This document shows, piece by piece, positions 25,507 through 34,811 of a stretch of 64,000 nucleotides of DNA. Each line of letters starts with the position of its first letter. Within the stretch, counting starts at the first letter, position 1. This DNA is from JACJXW01 sp964418125 (GTDB lineage: Bacteria > Bacteroidota > Bacteroidia > Chitinophagales > Saprospiraceae): contig CAYQKY010000003.1 of NCBI GenBank assembly GCA_964418125.1, forward strand, positions 62,001 through 126,000, written 5' to 3'. The position numbers were made by a program, and so were the translations under genes. The notes beneath the pieces are model-generated. The model made no database searches, was not told where the DNA came from, and saw nothing but the letters and a program-made list of their open reading frames with translations.

Positions 25507-27304
25507 ATTGAGACAACCGCCGCCGGATATCCTCCACCCTCCCCTTCGGGATAGCCTCGATCAGCTTTCGGGTGTATTCTTTTTCGGGATTGGCATAGAT
25601 CTCATCTGCCGGCCCAACTTCCTCGATGCGGCCGTTGTTCATGACCACCATCCGGTCGCTCATGAATTTGACGACGGAGAGGTCATGAGAAATGAAAATG
25701 TAGGTGAAGCGGTATTTTTCGCGAAGCTCCATCAGTAGGTTGAGCACCTGGGCCTGGACGGAGACGTCGAGGGCGGAGACCGACTCATCGCAAATGATGA
25801 ACTTAGGGTTGAGGGCCAGGGCCCTGGCGATGGCCACCCGCTGGCGCTGCCCGCCGGAGAACTCGTGAGGGTAGCGGTTGAAAAATTTAGGCTCCATATT
25901 GACGATATCCAGCAACTGAAGGGCCCGCTCCCGGCGTTCGTCTTCTCCGTTGTACAGGCCGTGCACTTCCATGGGTTCCATGATCGCATTGCCGATGGTC
26001 ATGCGGGGGTTCAGGGAGGAATAAGGGTCCTGAAAGATGATCTGCATTTCCTGCCTGAGGGGTTTCATTTCCTCAGGCCTCAGGCCCGGCAGGCTCCGGC
26101 CTTTGTAACGGATGTTTCCTTCCGTCGGCCGGGTGAGCCCGAGGATGGTGCGACCGAGGGTGGTTTTCCCGCATCCGGATTCTCCGACCAGGCCAAGGGT
26201 TTCCCCTGGAAATACCTCGAAGGACACCCCATCAACCGCCCTGACATATTCTTTGGTTTTACCCCAGAAATTCTTTCTTCCCGGAAACCAGACTTTCAGT
26301 TGTTCGACCTCCAAGAGAGGAGGCCGTTGCTTTAAAGCTTCCAGGCGCCGTTCTGTCTGATAGGCCGGGACTTTAACTTCTGACAGGACACCTTCCACGG
26401 AAATTTCCTTTTCCCTGATCTCCAGCCGCCCCTCTCCGTTGGGGCGGGTTTCCATGAAGTCGCTCACGACCGGGAGGCGCCTCAGGCGGTGGCCGAGCGG
26501 GGGGCGGCAGGCCAGCAGGCTTTTGGTGTAGGGGTGCCTGGGGTTGGAAAAGATCTCGAGCACTCCCCCTTCCTCCACGATACGCCCCTGATACATAACC
26601 ATGACCCGGTCGGCGATCTCTGCGATGACGCCCAGGTCGTGAGTGATAAACATAATGGAGGACCGCATCTCCTGCTTCAGGTTGTTCATCAGGTCCAGGA
26701 TGGCCTTTTGCACCGTTACATCCAGCGCAGTTGTGGGCTCATCCGCAATGAGGATGCCAGGCGAGCAGGACATGGCCATGGCGATCATCACCCGCTGCTT
26801 CTGGCCACCGGACAGTTGGTGAGGATATGCGTTATAGATCCGGGCAGGTTCGGGCAATTGCACTTTTTCAAAGAGGGCCATCACCTTTTCCCGCGCCAGG
26901 CCGGCTTCAACTTTCTGGTGTATCCGGATCGTTTCCGCCACCTGTTCACCGCAGCGAAAGACCGGGTTTAGGGAAGACATCGGCTCCTGAAAGATCATGG
27001 AAATCTCATTGCCCCGGTAGTGCTGCATCTGCCGGCGGGAAACCTTAAGCAAATCCACCCCATCTGCCTCGCCCTCAGGGAAGTAAAGGGCCTGCCCTCC
27101 AACGACTTTCCCGCCAGGGCCGGGCACCAGGCGCATAATAGAGAGAGAAGTAACCGATTTTCCGGACCCCGATTCACCGACGATGCCCACCGTCTCGCCC
27201 CGGTGAATGGTAAAGCTCACCCCGTCTACGGCTTTCACCTCTCCTTCATCCGTAAAAAAGGAAGTCCGGAGATCTTTTACCTCTAAAATTTTACCTTTAC
27301 TCAT
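25505..27304 (-). CDS. Fused oligopeptide ABC transporter ATP-binding protein (DppD-DppF type)
   Basis: The 599-aa cytoplasmic protein carries two complete ATPase domains. Domain 1 (about 5-265) has GESGSGKS, LSGGQKQRV, ILIADEPTTALD and the HPYTKSLL oligopeptide-family tail. Domain 2 (about 310-590) has GESGCGKT, FSGGQRQRV, FIICDESVSALD and an NPEKEYTRKL tail. The fusion matches GsiA/YejF-like proteins that energise uptake of di- and oligopeptides or glutathione. Permease and binding-protein genes are not in the vicinity, so they are encoded elsewhere. Confidence 0.92.
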   Translation of the reverse strand: MSKGKILEVKDLRTSFFTDEGEVKAVDGVSFTIHRGETVGIVGESGSGKSVTSLSIMRLVPGPGGKVVGGQALYFPEGEADGVDLLKVSRRQMQHYRGNEISMIFQEPMSSLNPVFRCGEQVAETIRIHQKVEAGLAREKVMALFEKVQLPEPARIYNAYPHQLSGGQKQRVMIAMAMSCSPGILIADEPTTALDVTVQKAILDLMNNLKQEMRSSIMFITHDLGVIAEIADRVMVMYQGRIVEEGGVLEIFSNPRHPYTKSLLACRPPLGHRLRRLPVVSDFMETRPNGEGRLEIREKEISVEGVLSEVKVPAYQTERRLEALKQRPPLLEVEQLKVWFPGRKNFWGKTKEYVRAVDGVSFEVFPGETLGLVGESGCGKTTLGRTILGLTRPTEGNIRYKGRSLPGLRPEEMKPLRQEMQIIFQDPYSSLNPRMTIGNAIMEPMEVHGLYNGEDERRERALQLLDIVNMEPKFFNRYPHEFSGGQRQRVAIARALALNPKFIICDESVSALDVSVQAQVLNLLMELREKYRFTYIFISHDLSVVKFMSDRMVVMNNGRIEEVGPADEIYANPEKEYTRKLIEAIPKGRVEDIRRRLSQ

Positions 27305-27375
27305 TTTTTAGCCGATTTGCAAATTGTACGAGGTGGCGTTACAACGGAGCCGGCAGCAAATTTAAACAATTACTT

Positions 27376-29652
27376 ATGAAGAAGATCATACTCTTTTGTT
27401 TCTCCTGCCTGCCGGTTTTACTGCCGGCGCAGGACAGCCTCAACATGTCTTTGCTCGGTGGATGGGATGACCCCTCATTGCCTTCCGCCGGAAGCATCAA
27501 ATACAACGACATCTGGGGATATGCCGATTGTGAAGGCAATGAATATGCCATTCTTGGCTCCGCCCGTTACATTCATTTCATCAACATAACCGGACCGGAA
27601 GCGCCGTTGGAAATAGCTCGTTTTGAAGGCAGCGTCAATTCCGTCTGGCGGGATTTCAAAACCTACGGCCAGTACGCCTACGCTGTAGCCGACCAGGGAA
27701 CGGACGGGCTGATGGTTTTTGACCTGAGCCAGCTACCCGGTTCCGTATCGCTGGTTTTCCAGGACAATGAAAATTTCACCCGCTCGCACAACATATTCAT
27801 CGACGTCCCCACCGCCCGCCTCTACCTGGCGGGGTCCAATGCCATCTTCAATGGCGTTGCCGCCTACAGCCTTGCCGAAAACCCCGGCCAGCCAGCTTTC
27901 CTGGGTACACAACCGCTGCCTGGTGGGTATTTCCACGATATTTATGTACGCAACCACATCGCCTTTTGTTCCCACGGCGGCAACGGCCTCTGGGCCTATG
28001 ATTTCTCCGACTTCGATAACATCCAGGTTCTGGGCAACCTGACTTCTTATCCAGAACAGGGATACAACCACTCCAGCTGGCTCAGCGAAGACGGCGCGCA
28101 ACTGGCCTTTGCTGATGAGACCCACGGCGCGAGCCTAAAGCTGGTTGACGTGTCGGACCTCAGCAACATCCGCCTTCTGGACCTCTTTCGTTCGGAACTG
28201 CTCGCTCCGGAAGTTACCAACAGCATAGCCCACAATCCTTTTGTCCGGGAGCAGTACGCCATCGTTTCCTATTACCACGACGGCGTACAGATATTCGATC
28301 TCTCCAACCCGGAGGAGGTGGAAAGAGTGGCGTACTATGATACTTATCCTGAAAACCAGAACTATTCCGGATACCAGGGGTGCTGGGGAGTGTACCCCTA
28401 CCTTCCATCCGGCAACATCATTGCCTCCGATATCAGCCACGGCCTTTACATCCTTTCGGCCGACAGCATCAGCTTCCGGGCGCCGGAACCTTTTGATGCC
28501 GGCATTGAGCTGGTTTCCGGTTCGCCTTCCGCCTGTGAGGGAGACACCATTTCCCTGGCTGCCGGCGCCCCTGGCCTTTTGTCCTACGAATGGCTGCTCG
28601 ACGGGGAGCATCTTGCTTTCGGGGCCGAACTGCCAGCAGTGATGCCGGGCGCTTATCAATTGGTAGCAAGCAATGGAGTATGTACCAAAATCTCGGAGGC
28701 CTTCCAGCTCGAGTTCTCCCCCCTCCCGGAGGCTGAATTGGGGGATTCCCCCTTCATCTACTGCGGAGAAGCCCCGCCGGCCATCACTACCCCTTCCCGG
28801 GGAGACAATTTCAACTGGTACCTCAATGGCGAGCTCGTTGAGGATTCACATTCAGAAACCCTTGAAATAATTGAAGGCGGTTTTTATCAGGTAGAAGTAT
28901 TCAGCAACAGTTGCAGCAGGTTATCGGAAGAGCTCGAAGTCATATTAGGGCAGATGCCCTCTCCTTCCCTCAACATCATCTTTCCCGGCACTTTCTGCGC
29001 GGGGAGCGATACGGTGGAGATCGACGCCGCCGGCTCCGGCAATCAATTCTATATCATTTATGAGGAAAATAGCGCCCTCGCCGATACTTTTAACAACACT
29101 TACGCCATCAGTACATCCGGCCTTTACCAGATTGAAGCCTATACCGACTATTGTTCCCTCCGGCTTGAGCCCCTGGAGGTAGCTTTCAATGCCCCGGTTG
29201 TCCCCACCCTGACGATAGAGGGGAATGTGCTGAGCAGCAGCCCGGCATCGGCCTATCAGTGGTATCAGGACGGCGCCCCAATCTCCGGCGCTACCGGCCG
29301 AAGCTACGCGGCAGAAGAAAGCGGCTTGTATTCCGTAGAAACAACAGACGCCAATGGCTGTATGGCACGATCCGAAACCGTTCTGCTGGAAGTCGCCACG
29401 GGGATAAACATCCTGACGGACAAAGGAGTAAAAGTATACCCCAACCCGGTTGAGGGCCGGCTATTCCTGGAGGCTTCCACCCCACCCCGGGCATTCCGCC
29501 TGCTCGGCGCCGATGGAAAAATGATCACCGGCTGGCGCCATTGGAGTTCGGAGCCATATTCCATAGAAATGGGAACGCTGCCCTCCGGCATCTATCTGGT
29601 TCAGTTGCTTTTCAAAGAGGGAGTCGGCAGCCTGCGGATTGTCAAGCGATAA
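27376..29652 (+). CDS. Choice-of-anchor B / beta-propeller protein with Ig-like repeats and T9SS tail
   Basis: The 758-aa secreted protein has a signal peptide (MKKIILFCFSCLPVLLPAQ) and then a repeat region (about 20-365) of LVIP-type propeller blades with motifs such as IWGYADCEGNEYAILGS and HNIFIDVPTARLYLAG, typical of choice-of-anchor B proteins. Several Ig-like modules (about 370-680) follow, with Cys and the SAYQWYQDGAPISGATGRSY pattern. A type A T9SS sorting domain (VKVYPNPVEGRLFLEA to GSLRIVKR) closes it. It is likely to be surface-attached or released. A very strong hairpin follows the stop. Confidence 0.87.
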   Translation: MKKIILFCFSCLPVLLPAQDSLNMSLLGGWDDPSLPSAGSIKYNDIWGYADCEGNEYAILGSARYIHFINITGPEAPLEIARFEGSVNSVWRDFKTYGQYAYAVADQGTDGLMVFDLSQLPGSVSLVFQDNENFTRSHNIFIDVPTARLYLAGSNAIFNGVAAYSLAENPGQPAFLGTQPLPGGYFHDIYVRNHIAFCSHGGNGLWAYDFSDFDNIQVLGNLTSYPEQGYNHSSWLSEDGAQLAFADETHGASLKLVDVSDLSNIRLLDLFRSELLAPEVTNSIAHNPFVREQYAIVSYYHDGVQIFDLSNPEEVERVAYYDTYPENQNYSGYQGCWGVYPYLPSGNIIASDISHGLYILSADSISFRAPEPFDAGIELVSGSPSACEGDTISLAAGAPGLLSYEWLLDGEHLAFGAELPAVMPGAYQLVASNGVCTKISEAFQLEFSPLPEAELGDSPFIYCGEAPPAITTPSRGDNFNWYLNGELVEDSHSETLEIIEGGFYQVEVFSNSCSRLSEELEVILGQMPSPSLNIIFPGTFCAGSDTVEIDAAGSGNQFYIIYEENSALADTFNNTYAISTSGLYQIEAYTDYCSLRLEPLEVAFNAPVVPTLTIEGNVLSSSPASAYQWYQDGAPISGATGRSYAAEESGLYSVETTDANGCMARSETVLLEVATGINILTDKGVKVYPNPVEGRLFLEASTPPRAFRLLGADGKMITGWRHWSSEPYSIEMGTLPSGIYLVQLLFKEGVGSLRIVKR

Positions 29653-29664
29653 GCTCTGAAGCCT

Positions 29665-29722
29665 GTTCCCGTGCCGGGTTTGCCTTACCTGCCCCACATT
29701 GAGGCAAACCCGGCACGGGAAC
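29665..29722. terminator. 21-bp perfect hairpin
   Basis: The arms 29665-29685 and 29702-29722 are perfectly complementary with a 16-base loop. There is no T-run. It lies 13 bases after the stop of the choice-of-anchor B gene. Confidence 0.6.
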
Positions 29723-29891
29723 TCACCAACCACTGACAAAGATCATTTCGCATTTCCTGAAAATTTTCTTTCTTTGGCACCACAAAATTAAGTGGAAGTT
29801 GACGGAGTATGTGTTGGCAATAATTTTTGCAATACTGTTTATCACTTGGAAATAATTTTTATTTTAAGTAGGCAAAATGATTTGCAAAAGA

Positions 29892-29899
29892 TATATTTG
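29892..29899 (+). promoter_or_regulatory. -7 element upstream of susC
   Basis: TATATTTG is an exact TAnnTTTG match about 190 bases before the SusC ATG, implying a long 5' leader. The 435-base gap otherwise holds the 21-bp hairpin and AT-rich sequence. Confidence 0.45.
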
Positions 29900-30087
29900 C
29901 CCTACGCTTAGCGCGCTGATGTGCTGGGTACCTTCGTCATTTATTGCTCAATACCTGTATTTTCCACAAGATCAACATCTTACGCCTATTCTTTCAAGCT
30001 GTTCCTGTAGCATTGTGATGTAAATGCTCAGGCGTTAACGGCATTCTTGCCATGACAAACAAAAACTAAATCTAAACTGTAGCTCTT

Positions 30088-33000
30088 ATGAAAAATTTTC
30101 TACGCATGATCGTAGCTCTGACAGCGGTGCTTGTGCTGGCCAACCAGGCCATTGGGCAGGGCACCGTCAAGGGTACGGCGACAGATGAGAATGGGGAGGC
30201 CCTGATCGGCGCCACCATTCTGCTGGTTGGAACCAGTAAGGGGACAGCCACCGATTTTGATGGGAATTACGTGCTCGAGAATGTCCCGGCCGGGGAGCAG
30301 CAACTGCGTGCTTCTTATACCGGATATTCCGACCTGGTCAAAACCGTTTCCGTGGTTGACGGGCGGGAAGTAACTCTGGACTTCCAGCTGGGAGAAGATG
30401 TGGAAGTACTGGAAGAGGTAGTCGTTATCGGATACGGTACTGCCCGCAAGGAGGACGCCACCGGTGTTGTGGCCAAAATATCCGACAAGGACTTCAACCG
30501 GGGCGCCATTGTTTCCCCTGAAAACCTGCTGGCGGGCAAAGTCGCCGGCGTACAGATCACTTCCAACAACGGGGCGCCGGGAGAGGGCACCAAGGTGCGC
30601 ATTCGGGGCGGTACGTCTATCAACGCCAGCAACGAGCCGCTGTATGTCATCGACGGGGTGCCCATCGACAACGAGGGGTTTGCCGGCGGCCGCAACCCGC
30701 TGAACTTCCTCAACCCGAGTGATATCGAATCCTTCACAGTACTGAAAGATGCCTCGGCAACGGCTATCTACGGCTCCCGGGGCGCCAACGGCGTAATTAT
30801 CATTACCACTAAAAAAGGGAAAGCCGGCAGCCGGCCCCGCATCAATTACGAAGGATATTATACCTTCAACGAGATTGCCGGCGAGCCGCAGATCCTCGAC
30901 GCCAATTCCTTCCGTGATGTAGTCACCTTCATCTCTCCTGCCCGCCTGGAGAACCTGGGCAGTTCCAACACCAACTGGTTTGATGAAATGCTGCGCACGG
31001 CCAAAGGCCAGAACCACGCGCTGAGCATGTCCGGCGGCGGAGAAAACATGGGCTACCGCCTGTCGGCCGGTTATCAGAACCTCGAAGGTATCATCCGGGG
31101 GTCCGAAACGGAGCGCCTCAGCTTCAGCGCCAATTACAACCACCGGCTCTTTGATGACCGCCTGATCATCAACACCAACATCCGGGGGGCGCAGACCAAG
31201 GACCTGTTTGACCCCGGCATCGGCGCCGCCTGGGATTTCGACCCTACCCAGCCTGTCCTTGACCCCAGCAATACGGCGTTCGGCGGTTTCTTTGAATATG
31301 GCAATGCCCTGGCGCCCCGCAACCCGGTCTCGGCCGTGGAGCAACGCGAAAATGTAGGCCAGGCCTTCCGGAGCATCGGGAACATCGAACTGGAATACAA
31401 GTTTGACGGCCTCGTCCCCGGCCTGAGCTTCAAAACCAACCTGGGGTACGACGTCAATAAGGGAGAACGGACGGAGTTCGAACCCTCCACCTACGTCAAC
31501 ACCCTGGTTTCCAACTATAATGGCCGAATCAAGATCGAGAACTACACCCGGACCAACTATCTGCTGGACGCCTACCTGAACTACAAGAAAACCCTCGGCC
31601 AGTTCCACCGCCTGGACATTGTCGCCGGTTATTCTTATCAGGACTTCAACGAGGAGTATCCTCTCTTCGAAGGGCAGAACCTCTCGACGGACGCCTTTGG
31701 CGCCAACCGGCCGGACCTGGCGGAAGACATCTTCCCACAGAACACCATTTGGGAAAACCGCCTGATCTCTTTCTTCGGCCGGGTGAATTACAACTTTGAT
31801 GAGCGTTACCTGCTGACGGCTACCCTGCGCCGGGACGGATCCACGCGTTTCGGCCCGGAAGACCGCTGGGGGCTTTTCCCGTCGGCGGCTTTCGCCTGGC
31901 GCATCCTGGAAGAAGATTTTGCCAGCGGCCTGAAAGGGATTTTCTCTGACCTCAAGCTGCGCCTCGGTTACGGTGTTACCGGTACGGAATCGATCGGCGA
32001 TTACCGCTACCTTCCGAAATACAGCTTCAGCGACGCCCGGGCACAATACCAGATCGGTACGGCTGCCGACGGAACGCCGATCTTCGTCACCACGGCACGC
32101 CCCGACCCCTACGACGCCGGACTGAAGTGGGAAGAAACCTCCTCCTACAATGCCGGCCTGGACTTCGGCTTCTCCAACGGCCGGATCAACGGCTCTCTGG
32201 AATACTACTACAAGAATACGCAGGACCTGCTCTTCGAGGTCGTTGTCGCCGCGGGCACCAACCTTTCGGACCGCGTCCTGACCAACATCGGCGAGCTGGA
32301 TAACCAGGGCGTGGAACTCACCCTGAACGGAGTGGTCTTCAACAAGCCCGGCCTTTCCTGGGACCTGAGCGGTAACATCGCTTACAACATCAACGAAGTG
32401 AAGGCCATCAGTAATATCGCCGGCTCAGGTATTCTCACCGGAGGGATCACCGGCGGCGTGGGCAGCAACATTCAGATCATCCAGGTGGGCGACCAGGTCA
32501 ATTCTTTCTATGTATATGAACACAAGCTCGGCCCCGACGGGCTGCCCCTTTCCGACAACATCGACCACGACGACGACGGCCTGACCGCCGCCGATGATGA
32601 GGACCTCGACGACATCTACGTCGACCGGAACGGCGACGGCATCATCAATGAAGAAGACCGCCGGGTGTTCAACGCTCCGGCTCCGGATGTGATCTACGGC
32701 CTGACCTCCAATTTTGCATTCAAAGGGTTTGACCTTTCCTTCACCTTGCGGGGCGCCATTGGCAACTATGTTTACAACAACAACGCTTCCAACCGGGGCG
32801 TCTACCAGCGGGTTCAGGGCACGGGGATCGGAAATGACCGCTACGTACTGTACAACCTGCACCCGTCTGTTCTGGAAACCAGCTTTATGACTCCACAGTA
32901 CTTTTCTGATTACTACGTGGAAGATGCTTCTTTCCTGAGAATGGACAACATCACCCTTGGCTATACGTTCCTGCCGAAGAGCGGCCTTTCCAGCCTGCGC

Positions 33001-33135
33001 CTTTACGCCACGGCACAGAACCTGTTCGTACTTACCGAATACACCGGCCTGGACCCGGAAGTAGACAACGGTATTGACAACGCTCCTTATCCGCGGCCGC
33101 GCGGCTTTATCTTTGGACTGAGCCTTGGGTTTTAA
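30088..33135 (+). CDS. SusC/RagA-type TonB-dependent outer-membrane transporter
   Basis: The 1015-aa importer barrel has a signal peptide ending AIGQG, a CarboxypepD_reg-like beta domain (about 24-105), a TonB-box-like segment EEVVVIGYG, a plug domain with NLLAGKVAGVQI and IRGGTSINASNEPLYVIDGVP, and a C-terminal 22-strand barrel ending FGLSLGF. A DRNGDGIINEEDRR EF-hand-like loop, common in SusC proteins, is present near residue 845. It pairs with SusD encoded 26 bases downstream. The GH65 and beta-phosphoglucomutase neighbours point to malto-oligosaccharides or a related alpha-glucoside. Confidence 0.95.
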   Translation: MKNFLRMIVALTAVLVLANQAIGQGTVKGTATDENGEALIGATILLVGTSKGTATDFDGNYVLENVPAGEQQLRASYTGYSDLVKTVSVVDGREVTLDFQLGEDVEVLEEVVVIGYGTARKEDATGVVAKISDKDFNRGAIVSPENLLAGKVAGVQITSNNGAPGEGTKVRIRGGTSINASNEPLYVIDGVPIDNEGFAGGRNPLNFLNPSDIESFTVLKDASATAIYGSRGANGVIIITTKKGKAGSRPRINYEGYYTFNEIAGEPQILDANSFRDVVTFISPARLENLGSSNTNWFDEMLRTAKGQNHALSMSGGGENMGYRLSAGYQNLEGIIRGSETERLSFSANYNHRLFDDRLIINTNIRGAQTKDLFDPGIGAAWDFDPTQPVLDPSNTAFGGFFEYGNALAPRNPVSAVEQRENVGQAFRSIGNIELEYKFDGLVPGLSFKTNLGYDVNKGERTEFEPSTYVNTLVSNYNGRIKIENYTRTNYLLDAYLNYKKTLGQFHRLDIVAGYSYQDFNEEYPLFEGQNLSTDAFGANRPDLAEDIFPQNTIWENRLISFFGRVNYNFDERYLLTATLRRDGSTRFGPEDRWGLFPSAAFAWRILEEDFASGLKGIFSDLKLRLGYGVTGTESIGDYRYLPKYSFSDARAQYQIGTAADGTPIFVTTARPDPYDAGLKWEETSSYNAGLDFGFSNGRINGSLEYYYKNTQDLLFEVVVAAGTNLSDRVLTNIGELDNQGVELTLNGVVFNKPGLSWDLSGNIAYNINEVKAISNIAGSGILTGGITGGVGSNIQIIQVGDQVNSFYVYEHKLGPDGLPLSDNIDHDDDGLTAADDEDLDDIYVDRNGDGIINEEDRRVFNAPAPDVIYGLTSNFAFKGFDLSFTLRGAIGNYVYNNNASNRGVYQRVQGTGIGNDRYVLYNLHPSVLETSFMTPQYFSDYYVEDASFLRMDNITLGYTFLPKSGLSSLRLYATAQNLFVLTEYTGLDPEVDNGIDNAPYPRPRGFIFGLSLGF

Positions 33136-33161
33136 TCATTGAATTACAAAAAAGCAGATCC

Positions 33162-34736
33162 ATGAAAAAGATCGTAAATATATCTCTGATTTTTATTCTG
33201 GGCGTGCTGTCGGCATGCACTGACCTGGAACTGACCCCTCAAAACGACCTTACACCGGACGTTTTCTTTACCGGGGATGACGCCTACGAGCGCTTCCTCA
33301 CCCGGATCTACGCAGGCCTGGCCGTAACCGGCCAGCAGGGCCCCGCCGGCAATGCCGACATCAAGGGCCTGGACGAAGGTTTCTCGCAATACCTGCGCCA
33401 GTACTGGCAATTGCAGGAACTGCCGACCGACGAGGCAGTCATCGCCTGGAATGACGACGGGCTGCCCGACCTGAGCAACCACACCTGGAGTAGTTCCAAC
33501 CAGTTTGTACGCGCCATTTATTACCGGATATTCTTCCAGGTCTCACTGGCCAATGAATTCCTCCGGGAATCCACTGATGACAAGCTGGCCGGAAGGGGCG
33601 TAAGCGAAGAAGTGCAGGCACAAATACCTGCTTTCCGCGCCGAGGCCCGCTTCCTGCGCGCCCTGAGCTACTGGCATGGCATCGACCTGTTCGGCAACAT
33701 CCCGTTTTATACGGAAGAACAGGCAGTAGGGGGCGGCACGCCTCCTCAGGCCAGCCGCGAGGAGATCTTCAACTACCTGGTGAGCGAACTGCAGGAGATC
33801 GAAAATGACATGCTTGCTCCCGGGGAAGCCCCCTACGGCCGCGCCGACCGGGCTGCCCTGTGGATGCTGCAGGCCAAACTGTACCTCAACGGAGAGGTAT
33901 ATACCGGCAAACCTTACTACACCGAATGCATTACCGCCTGTAATAAGGTGATCTCCTCCGGCGCCTACAGCCTGCAAGATGTTTATCACCACATCTTCCT
34001 GGCCGACAACCACCTGTCTCAGGAAGTTATCTTCTCCATCAACTTTGACGGTGAAGCCACACAGACCTACGGAGGAACGACGTATCTGGTACACGCCGCT
34101 ATAGGTGGCAATATGGATGCCGCCAACTACGGCGTCAACAACGGATGGGGCGGCCTGCGCACCACCAGCGCCCTGGTCGACCTGTTCCCGGATGAAACGG
34201 GGGAAATCGACGAGCGCGCCATTTTCTACACCAACGGCCAGACCAAATCCATTGAAACGATCGCCGAATTTACCAATGGTTATGCAGTACCCAAGTACCA
34301 GAATGTAACTTCGGACGGCACCCCCGGTTCCGACCCGACCTTTGCCGATACGGACTACCCCGTATTCCGCCTGGCCGACGCCTACCTGATGTATGCCGAG
34401 GCCGTTCTCCGCGGGGGTACGGGGGGCGACCTGGCTACAGCAGTGGGTTACATCAATCAGCTCCGGGAGCGCGCCTACAACGGCGCCACCGGCAATATCA
34501 CTCAGGCTGACCTCGACCTGGATTTTATTCTTGACGAGCGCGCCCGCGAACTGTACTGGGAAGGCCACCGCCGCCAGGACCTGATCCGCTACGAGCTCTT
34601 TACTGAAAACGGCGTCTGGCCGTGGAAGGGCGGCACGCAGGAAGGAAAAGTCACTCCGGCCTTCCGCGACCTGTACCCGATCCCGGCTAATGACCTGCTG
34701 GCCAACCCCAATCTGGAGCAGAACCCGGGATATTAA
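33162..34736 (+). CDS. SusD/RagB-type glycan-binding lipoprotein
   Basis: The 524-aa lid protein has a lipoprotein signal with Cys in LSAC (about residue 19), the TPR-rich SusD fold with FRAEARFLRALSYW and PYGRADRAALWMLQAKLYL helices, and the C-terminal SusD signature RARELYWEGHRRQDLIRY. It sits at the outer membrane over the SusC barrel and delivers sugar. It is the middle gene of the susC-susD-susE/F operon. Confidence 0.95.
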   Translation: MKKIVNISLIFILGVLSACTDLELTPQNDLTPDVFFTGDDAYERFLTRIYAGLAVTGQQGPAGNADIKGLDEGFSQYLRQYWQLQELPTDEAVIAWNDDGLPDLSNHTWSSSNQFVRAIYYRIFFQVSLANEFLRESTDDKLAGRGVSEEVQAQIPAFRAEARFLRALSYWHGIDLFGNIPFYTEEQAVGGGTPPQASREEIFNYLVSELQEIENDMLAPGEAPYGRADRAALWMLQAKLYLNGEVYTGKPYYTECITACNKVISSGAYSLQDVYHHIFLADNHLSQEVIFSINFDGEATQTYGGTTYLVHAAIGGNMDAANYGVNNGWGGLRTTSALVDLFPDETGEIDERAIFYTNGQTKSIETIAEFTNGYAVPKYQNVTSDGTPGSDPTFADTDYPVFRLADAYLMYAEAVLRGGTGGDLATAVGYINQLRERAYNGATGNITQADLDLDFILDERARELYWEGHRRQDLIRYELFTENGVWPWKGGTQEGKVTPAFRDLYPIPANDLLANPNLEQNPGY

Positions 34737-34811
34737 AATAATTCCGCCATGGAGCAGCCGCCCCCGGCGCTTCATGGCCCAACTTTTGTGAAGTCTAAAT
34801 TGCTTGAAGAA

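Noticed and set aside
29877..30023. 48-codon frame on + before susC
   Set aside because: It overlaps the -7 element, has an odd Cys-rich composition and no ribosome binding site.
30100..32046. 648-codon open frame antisense to susC
   Set aside because: It is a frame shadow of a GC-rich coding gene; the sense protein is a clear SusC.
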